Source of the DNA: Alkalihalobacterium elongatum
GTDB lineage: Bacteria; Bacillota; Bacilli; Bacillales; Bacillaceae_F
Length of the DNA stretch: 64,000 nucleotides
Direction: 5' to 3'
NCBI RefSeq assembly: GCF_019024285.1
Contig: NZ_WMKZ01000015.1
Location: 1-64,000 of the forward strand
Part shown: piece by piece, positions 58,246 to 64,000 of the stretch
How the letters are laid out: each line of letters starts with the position of its first letter
Numbering within the stretch: position 1 is the stretch's first letter
The notes under the pieces: generated by a model
What the model was told of the DNA's origin: nothing
Database searches by the model: none
What the model saw: the letters and a program-made list of their open reading frames with translations, nothing else
Made by a program: the position numbers and the translations under genes

Positions 58246-61200
58246 ATGTACCCTCATCCTATTATTGAGCAACTAAATGAGATTGTTTCAAAGCATACAT
58301 TAACGGAAAAAATCTTTGTTGTTCCATCACACCGCGATGGACAATTAGCGATACAAGCATTAGCTAGAGCAGGACAACCTGTACTTAATGTAAAGGTAAA
58401 AACCTTTATGGATTTAGCTCTTGAGCTAGTTAAACCGATAATGAAGAAAGCCAACTATGAGCAAATGCCATACCAGATTGGTAAACAATATATATTTTCA
58501 GAACTTCAAAAACTGAAAACAGGTAAGCAGTTACATTATTTTAACTCTGTACAACTGACTCCTGCATTTAGTCAAGCTGTTTATCAAGCAATATTAGATT
58601 TAAAACAAGCTAGAGTCACGGTCCAAACTTTTCCCAAACAAGCTTTTCTCAAGCCTGAAAAAGGAGAGGATTTATATCGGTTATTTCAAGCTTATGAACA
58701 TAAACGGCAGGAAAACCGACTACTAGATGCTGCTGATATCTTTGAACTTGCACTCAAGCAGCTAATAGAGCAAAAACATAGTGCTCTTTATATATTCTTC
58801 CCGCATGAAGCGTTTTATCGAATTGAAAAGGACTTCTTTCTACATTACACCAAAGGGGCAAATGTCATTGCATTAGGTTTTCCATCGGTTGTCGGTGTAG
58901 AGCCACTTCCAGAAATGATTCCACCAACAAAAAATCATCAATCGCAACATCCATTCAGCTTTTTATATCAAATTGAAGAAGCGCCAAGAGAACCAGATCT
59001 TACTTTAAAGGCAGCGATTAGTGAAGATGAAGAAATCCAAAGTGTATTTAGGCAATTAAAAAATGAAAAACTTCCTTTTGATCAATCGGTCATTTTCTAT
59101 ACGAGCGGTCGTCCATATGTAGAAAGTGTTCTTCGTTTTGTACAAAAACAAAAGCTAGAAGATTGTGTAACTTTTGCTGAAGGAGTTCCAGTAAACCTTA
59201 CAAAACCAGGTAAGCTGATAAAAGGTGTGTTTCAGTGGATCCGTGAAAACTATAATGTTAATGCACTCGCTAAGTTAATTCGAGAAGGCTGTATTTCCTT
59301 AAATCAAATCGATTTATCAGGAGAAAAAGTAATTGAGCTTCTTCATGATGCAGATATTCATTGGGGAAGAGAAAGATACCTACATAAGCTAAACGAAAAA
59401 ATGGCTGATTTAGCACTGAAAGTAAAAGAAGACCCATCAAATCAACGAGCGGTTTTGAGGCTTGAAAGATATAAACAATTAGAGAAATGGTTAACGCCGT
59501 TTATGGCGCGCTTTGAAGGAAATAAAATGTGGGATTTTATTTCCTATAAAAAGTGGTTATGTACTTTAAAGGATCTATTATTAGTAGAGGATAATTCTAC
59601 TAATGGTTTAGATACGTCTGCAAAAAATCAACTAATTGAAGCCATTATGGAAGTAGAGAAATTAGCAGCTGGAGAAATGACATTAGGTGAAGCATTAAAT
59701 GATACAGAACAATGGTTAATGAAGTTAACTGTTGGTGCATCAATGCCTAAGCCAGGCCACCTTCATGTATCACCACATCGAATTGGGTTGTATTTAGATC
59801 GACCTCATGTGTTTGTCGTTGGTTTAGATAATGGAAGGTTTCCTGGGCGCCAAAAAGAAGACCCGATACTTCTAGATTTAGAAAGAAAGTTAATCCACCC
59901 AGAAATGACATTAGGTCGTGAATTTGTGAAACGTAATTTTTACTTATTTGTTCAGCTTTTATTAACGACAAAAGGACATGTTCAAATGAGTTATCCATTT
60001 ATGGACACGGTTGAAAATCGCAGATCAGCACCTTCGCATTTATTTTTACAAGCTTACCGCTTAAAAACAAGGCAGCCTAGTGTAACAGGTGAGGAGCTTG
60101 CTCACGCTCTTCAAGAGGATGTTCATTTTATCCAAAAAGAAGAAAATAATGTACTTCATGAAAGTGAGTGGTGGGCTAAGCAACTATGGAATAGCAATCA
60201 ACTGGCTTCAGATGTACTTGGAGAGGAAGAGTTTCTACATCTAAAACAAGCTGAAGTTGCTAGATATGCACGTCGTAATGAGATATTTACAGAATTCGAT
60301 GGTCGAATTGAGTATGAGCATGACAAGCTTGATCCTAGAAAAAATGAGAACTTGACGATTACAACAAGTAAACTAGAGATGCTAGGAACATGTCCTTATA
60401 AATACTTTTTAAAGCATATTCTATATGTTGAAGAGGAACAAGTAGAAGAGTTTGATATGTATAGTTGGTTAAATCCACCAACGAGAGGAAGTTTATTGCA
60501 CGAAGTATTTGAGCGTTTTTATGATCGTCTAAAAGAAGAGAAGCAAAAGCCACAAGTAGAAAAACACTTAGATCTCATCATAGAAATTGCTGATCAAGTA
60601 CTATCCTATGCAAGAGAAAGTAACCCTCCGCCAAGTGAAATAATTTATTTACTCGAGCGTCAAGAAATCCTCGAGTCCTGTTCTGTTTTTCTTAAAGCAG
60701 AGGAAGAAGCAAGTGATGACGGGGACCCACTATTTTTTGAATTTAGTTTTGGAATTAGTGGACAAGACCCAGCGACCATTGACCTTGCAAATGGTGAAAC
60801 GATCCGTTTAAGTGGAAAAATTGATAGAGTTGACCGTTTGAAAAATGGACTTTATGCGATTATTGATTATAAAACAGGAAGTTCCTATGGCTATACAGAT
60901 AAAGCGTACTTTAACGGTGGACGTAAGCTTCAACATAGTCTCTACGCGCTTGCGTTTGAAAAGCTTTTTGCACATCAGAACGCACAAGTAAGTTCTAGTG
61001 CTTATCTTTTTCCTACGCTTAAGGGACAAGGTGAGAGAATTGAACGAAAGCATAACGCTGAAGAAAGGGAGAAATTCCTATCCATAGTAGAGCACTTATG
61101 TGAATTGTTAGCACAGGGCCACTTCCCTTACACAGATGTCGCAGATGACTGCAAATATTGTGATTATAAAATTATCTGCCAACGACACACGTATGAAGAA

Positions 61201-61278
61201 GAAATCCTTGCAAAGAAACATAAAGAAGAAACAGCTTCAGGAGCTTTAAGGTTAAAGGAGGTGCGCTCGTATGACTGA
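58246..61278 (+). CDS. AddB-like PD-(D/E)XK nuclease subunit
   Basis: The 1010-residue protein has an inactive UvrD-like region and a C-terminal nuclease domain. The nuclease signature is seen: Asp860 (GKIDRVD), Asp874 and Lys876 (IIDYKTG), and the QHSLYA motif. Four iron-sulfur cysteines are at 716 (GTCPYKYF), 969, 972 and 978 (CKYCDYKIIC), as in AddB. The N terminus (EKIFVVPSHRDGQL) lacks the Walker A loop of B. subtilis AddB and the protein is shorter (about 1170 there). It likely pairs with the helicase-type subunit downstream for double-strand break resection. Confidence 0.87.
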   Translation: MYPHPIIEQLNEIVSKHTLTEKIFVVPSHRDGQLAIQALARAGQPVLNVKVKTFMDLALELVKPIMKKANYEQMPYQIGKQYIFSELQKLKTGKQLHYFNSVQLTPAFSQAVYQAILDLKQARVTVQTFPKQAFLKPEKGEDLYRLFQAYEHKRQENRLLDAADIFELALKQLIEQKHSALYIFFPHEAFYRIEKDFFLHYTKGANVIALGFPSVVGVEPLPEMIPPTKNHQSQHPFSFLYQIEEAPREPDLTLKAAISEDEEIQSVFRQLKNEKLPFDQSVIFYTSGRPYVESVLRFVQKQKLEDCVTFAEGVPVNLTKPGKLIKGVFQWIRENYNVNALAKLIREGCISLNQIDLSGEKVIELLHDADIHWGRERYLHKLNEKMADLALKVKEDPSNQRAVLRLERYKQLEKWLTPFMARFEGNKMWDFISYKKWLCTLKDLLLVEDNSTNGLDTSAKNQLIEAIMEVEKLAAGEMTLGEALNDTEQWLMKLTVGASMPKPGHLHVSPHRIGLYLDRPHVFVVGLDNGRFPGRQKEDPILLDLERKLIHPEMTLGREFVKRNFYLFVQLLLTTKGHVQMSYPFMDTVENRRSAPSHLFLQAYRLKTRQPSVTGEELAHALQEDVHFIQKEENNVLHESEWWAKQLWNSNQLASDVLGEEEFLHLKQAEVARYARRNEIFTEFDGRIEYEHDKLDPRKNENLTITTSKLEMLGTCPYKYFLKHILYVEEEQVEEFDMYSWLNPPTRGSLLHEVFERFYDRLKEEKQKPQVEKHLDLIIEIADQVLSYARESNPPPSEIIYLLERQEILESCSVFLKAEEEASDDGDPLFFEFSFGISGQDPATIDLANGETIRLSGKIDRVDRLKNGLYAIIDYKTGSSYGYTDKAYFNGGRKLQHSLYALAFEKLFAHQNAQVSSSAYLFPTLKGQGERIERKHNAEEREKFLSIVEHLCELLAQGHFPYTDVADDCKYCDYKIICQRHTYEEEILAKKHKEETASGALRLKEVRSYD

Positions 61279-64000
61279 TGTAGTTTTAATGGATAAGAAT
61301 GAACGTGACAAAATCATGCTAAATTTGCATACTAATTTCTTAGTTGAGGCAGGAGCTGGATCAGGGAAAACCTATAGTCTTGTTCAAAGAATGGCGAACT
61401 TAGTAACAACAGGGACGTATGAGATAAGGGAAATTGTTGCGATTACCTTTACAAGGAAAGCTGCAGATGAGTTAAAGGAACGCTTTCAAACCGAGTTAGA
61501 GAAAAGAAGGAAAGAAATAACTGATGTTGATGTGAGGGTAAGAATTGAACGTGCGCTGGCTGACTTTGATCAGTGTTATTTAGGTACGGTTCATTCTTTC
61601 TGTGCAAGGTTATTACGGGAAAGACCTGTCGAAGCAGGACTTGACTTTGACTTTAAAGAGTTGGATGAAACTGAAGATAAGATGATCGCTGATGAAGCAT
61701 GGGAACGGTATATTAATGATGTCCGCCTGAAATCCCCTGAACGACTTGATGAACTGTCAGAGTTAGGGATTGATGTAGCTTCTTTGCGTGATAATTTACA
61801 TGAGTTGCGTGAATATGCTGATGTGGCCTGGTTTTATGAAGAAGCTGAAAGGCCGAGTTTAGATGAAGTTTTTTCAGAATTAAAATCATTTATTGAGTAT
61901 GTAAAAACAAGTTTACCAGATGAAGAACCCGATAAAGGCTATGATTCGTTACAGAAAAAAATACTTCGCACGATGAGAGAGTTAAAGTATTTCGATATTA
62001 CGAAAGATAAGACGAAGGTTGCGATGTTAAGGCCATATCAAAAGAAGACATCAGTGACGTTAAATCGGTGGAAAGATAACGATGTAGCCAAAGAAATAAG
62101 AGATGAACGTCAAATTATTCTTTCAGAAGTGGTTGCTCCCGTTTTAGAGAGTTGGTTTGAATATTGTCATAGTCGACTCATTCCGTTTCTAAAGCCAGCC
62201 TTAACATATTATCAAGACCTAAAAAAGAAGCGCTCTTCGCTAAACTTTCAAGATTTGCTATCTGAATCAGCAAAGCTATTAAGAGATAACTCTGAGGTAC
62301 GTAGATATTTTCAAAAGAAATATAAATGTCTTCTTGTGGATGAATTCCAGGATACTGATCCAATTCAAGCGGAATTAATGTTGTATTTAACAGGTGAAGA
62401 AACTGAAGAAAAAAATTGGTCGAAGTTAACCCCGCGTCAAGGGTCTCTATTTGTGGTTGGAGATCCAAAGCAGTCGATATATAGGTTCCGCCGAGCGGAT
62501 ATAGATATTTATCAACGAGTAAAAGAAATGATTGCTAGTACAGGCGGAGAAGCACTCAACTTAACGATGAACTTTCGCACAACTAGTCTTGTTACTGAGC
62601 GACTGAATGATGTGTTTGTTAAGCATTTACCTGAAAAGGAAACAAGCTATCAAGCCGCTTATCGACCATTAAATTCTGTCAAAAGAGATAGTCCAGAAGA
62701 AGAGCAACGAATGGGTATTTATAAATGGACAGTACCGAATGCAAGGAAAACAGCCGAGGTAATTGAAGCTGATGCTGAAGGAATTGCAAAATATATTCGT
62801 TCAAAGTTGTTAAATAACGAGGCACAACCAAGAGATTTTATGATTCTTACTCGTTATAACGGCGGAATTGATGATTATGCAAAAAAACTAGAAGAGTATA
62901 GCATTCCAGTAATGACGACAGGTGAGGTTAGTTTAGCTGAAGATGAAGAGCTTCGAGCTATATTATATCTCTTAAAGCTACTAGCAGAACCAACAAGTTC
63001 TCTCTTTGCTACAGCAGTATTACGAGGTCCGTTTTTTGGTCTGAGTGATAAACTTCTATATAACTTTACTGCTAATGGAGGAAGGCTATCGTTATTTACA
63101 AGTATTCCAGAGAGTTTAGAAGAAGAGGAGCAAACTGTTTTAAAATACACGTATGACAAGCTTAATCAATATTATATGTGGCGTAGGCGCGATATTCCAA
63201 CTGCTGCAATTGAAAAAATTATGTTGGACGTAGGGCTACTGCCTAAATTTATGAGCTTGGAAAAAAATAAACGAGATTATACTCGAGTATATCAAGTGCT
63301 TGAAAAACTCAGAGCGCATGAAGCAAGTGGACATGCTGAATTTTATGCCATTGTGGAACGGTTAGAGCAAATAATCGTCGATGAAGCGATGGAAGAAATG
63401 ACATTACCAGAGGAAGAAAATGCAGTTCGTGTCATGAATGTTCATAAATCTAAAGGACTTGAGGCTCCAATTGTTTTTCTAGTTCACCCAAAAAAGTTTG
63501 TGGATCAAAAAGACAAAATAGGTCGTCACATTCAGCGTGAGCATGAGCAATCCGTTGGTTACTTTTGTTTTACCAATGAAAAGGACGAAATGATGGCTCA
63601 ACCACCGAACTGGAAACGTCTGCAAGCTGAAGAATATGAGTATTTAAGAGCTGAAGAGATGCGACTTGTATATGTAGCTGCCACCCGTGCTGAAAAAATG
63701 CTTGTTATTAGCTGTATGGATAAAGGCAATGAAAAAAATAACCCATGGAATGATCTGCTTGAAGGGCTTGAGCTAGATGAATTTCAAGTGCCAGTAGACG
63801 TTGTTAAGCCAGAGATAACGGACAAAACCTTCATTGGCTTAGCTGATTGGAAAAAGATTAGAGAGCAAGTTTCTAACTGGGCGGAGCCGCTTAAAGAGAA
63901 AACCTATGACATCGAGAGACCAACTGATCGAACAGAGGATGATCATTCATTGCTTGGGATTGCACGAGAAACTGGTGGTGGTAAGGACTGGGGAAGTGTA
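61271..64000 (+). CDS. AddA-like UvrD/Rep helicase subunit, partial
   Basis: ATG 61271 has AAAGGAGG just upstream and overlaps the AddB-like stop by eight bases. The first 910 residues are in the window. Helicase motifs appear in order: GAGSGKT (28-34), ITFTRKAADEL, GTVHSFCARLL, VDEFQDTDPIQAE (~356), VVGDPKQSIYRFRRADI, NFRTT, NVHKSKGLEAPIVFL and VAATRAEKM. This is the RecB/AddA helicase subfamily. AddA proteins carry a nuclease domain at the C terminus, which here is beyond the window. Together with the AddB-like gene it forms an AddAB-type helicase-nuclease. Confidence 0.9.
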   Translation, partial: MTDVVLMDKNERDKIMLNLHTNFLVEAGAGSGKTYSLVQRMANLVTTGTYEIREIVAITFTRKAADELKERFQTELEKRRKEITDVDVRVRIERALADFDQCYLGTVHSFCARLLRERPVEAGLDFDFKELDETEDKMIADEAWERYINDVRLKSPERLDELSELGIDVASLRDNLHELREYADVAWFYEEAERPSLDEVFSELKSFIEYVKTSLPDEEPDKGYDSLQKKILRTMRELKYFDITKDKTKVAMLRPYQKKTSVTLNRWKDNDVAKEIRDERQIILSEVVAPVLESWFEYCHSRLIPFLKPALTYYQDLKKKRSSLNFQDLLSESAKLLRDNSEVRRYFQKKYKCLLVDEFQDTDPIQAELMLYLTGEETEEKNWSKLTPRQGSLFVVGDPKQSIYRFRRADIDIYQRVKEMIASTGGEALNLTMNFRTTSLVTERLNDVFVKHLPEKETSYQAAYRPLNSVKRDSPEEEQRMGIYKWTVPNARKTAEVIEADAEGIAKYIRSKLLNNEAQPRDFMILTRYNGGIDDYAKKLEEYSIPVMTTGEVSLAEDEELRAILYLLKLLAEPTSSLFATAVLRGPFFGLSDKLLYNFTANGGRLSLFTSIPESLEEEEQTVLKYTYDKLNQYYMWRRRDIPTAAIEKIMLDVGLLPKFMSLEKNKRDYTRVYQVLEKLRAHEASGHAEFYAIVERLEQIIVDEAMEEMTLPEEENAVRVMNVHKSKGLEAPIVFLVHPKKFVDQKDKIGRHIQREHEQSVGYFCFTNEKDEMMAQPPNWKRLQAEEYEYLRAEEMRLVYVAATRAEKMLVISCMDKGNEKNNPWNDLLEGLELDEFQVPVDVVKPEITDKTFIGLADWKKIREQVSNWAEPLKEKTYDIERPTDRTEDDHSLLGIARETGGGKDWGSV

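Overview
The window looks like a chromosomal segment from a low-GC, spore-forming Bacillaceae. Gene order matches the Bacillus subtilis purine region closely: a yebE/yebG pair, then purEKBCSQLFMNHD, a yerA/yerB/yerC homologue set, pcrB-pcrA-ligA-camS, a proline-type symporter, gatCAB, dgkB and rlmCD. Strong AGGAGG ribosome sites, an 11-residue PurF propeptide, a HemAT globin sensor and Bacillus-type intergenic repeats support this. A relative of the alkaliphilic Bacillus groups is an inference only. I see no prophage, insertion sequence, CRISPR array or tRNA.

Layout. 1-510: 3' end of a 5S rRNA with its terminator, a degenerate second copy of the 5S end plus terminator, and an array of 20-bp tandem repeats. 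512-3593: a YppG-like small protein, an internally repetitive protein, and a type III polyketide synthase/methyltransferase pair of the BpsAB kind. 3741-17588: yebE/yebG and the full IMP operon, controlled by two PurR boxes and a guanine riboswitch with a terminator. 17563-29611: a tiny membrane protein convergent with purD, a DUF2892 protein, YerA, YerB, YerC, Ade, PcrB, PcrA, LigA and CamS. 29814-34950: a 34-residue membrane protein immediately before a Na+/solute symporter, then gatCAB. 35168-43467: BCCT transporter, DedA, amidohydrolase, DgkB, and an RNA methylation operon. 43633-52975: aminotransferase, HemAT, SpoVB-like flippase, lipoprotein, a 26-residue ORF, aldo/keto reductase, YfmR and a nucleotidyltransferase. 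53055-64000: mqo behind a structured leader, a 55-residue protein, a Zur-box-controlled lipoprotein resembling zinc chaperone AztD, an orphan gene, and an AddB-like/AddA-like pair that runs off the window.

How the parts work together. The pur operon makes IMP from PRPP and is damped at initiation (PurR) and elongation (guanine riboswitch). The nearby deaminase homologues Ade and YerA fit purine salvage. PcrA, LigA and the nuclease/helicase pair serve DNA metabolism. GatCAB makes Gln-tRNA(Gln), and two methyltransferases modify rRNA. OpuE/PutP-like and BCCT carriers suggest compatible-solute uptake.

The most interesting non-textbook signals are: (1) the 5' leader of mqo, which folds as a three-way junction whose 3' arm can alternatively pair next to the ribosome site; (2) a near-perfect Zur operator and promoter in front of the AztD-like lipoprotein; (3) several small ORFs of 26-55 residues with strong ribosome sites; (4) the 5S-like remnant and 20-bp tandem array; (5) an AddAB-like pair whose B subunit lacks the usual N-terminal Walker A motif.
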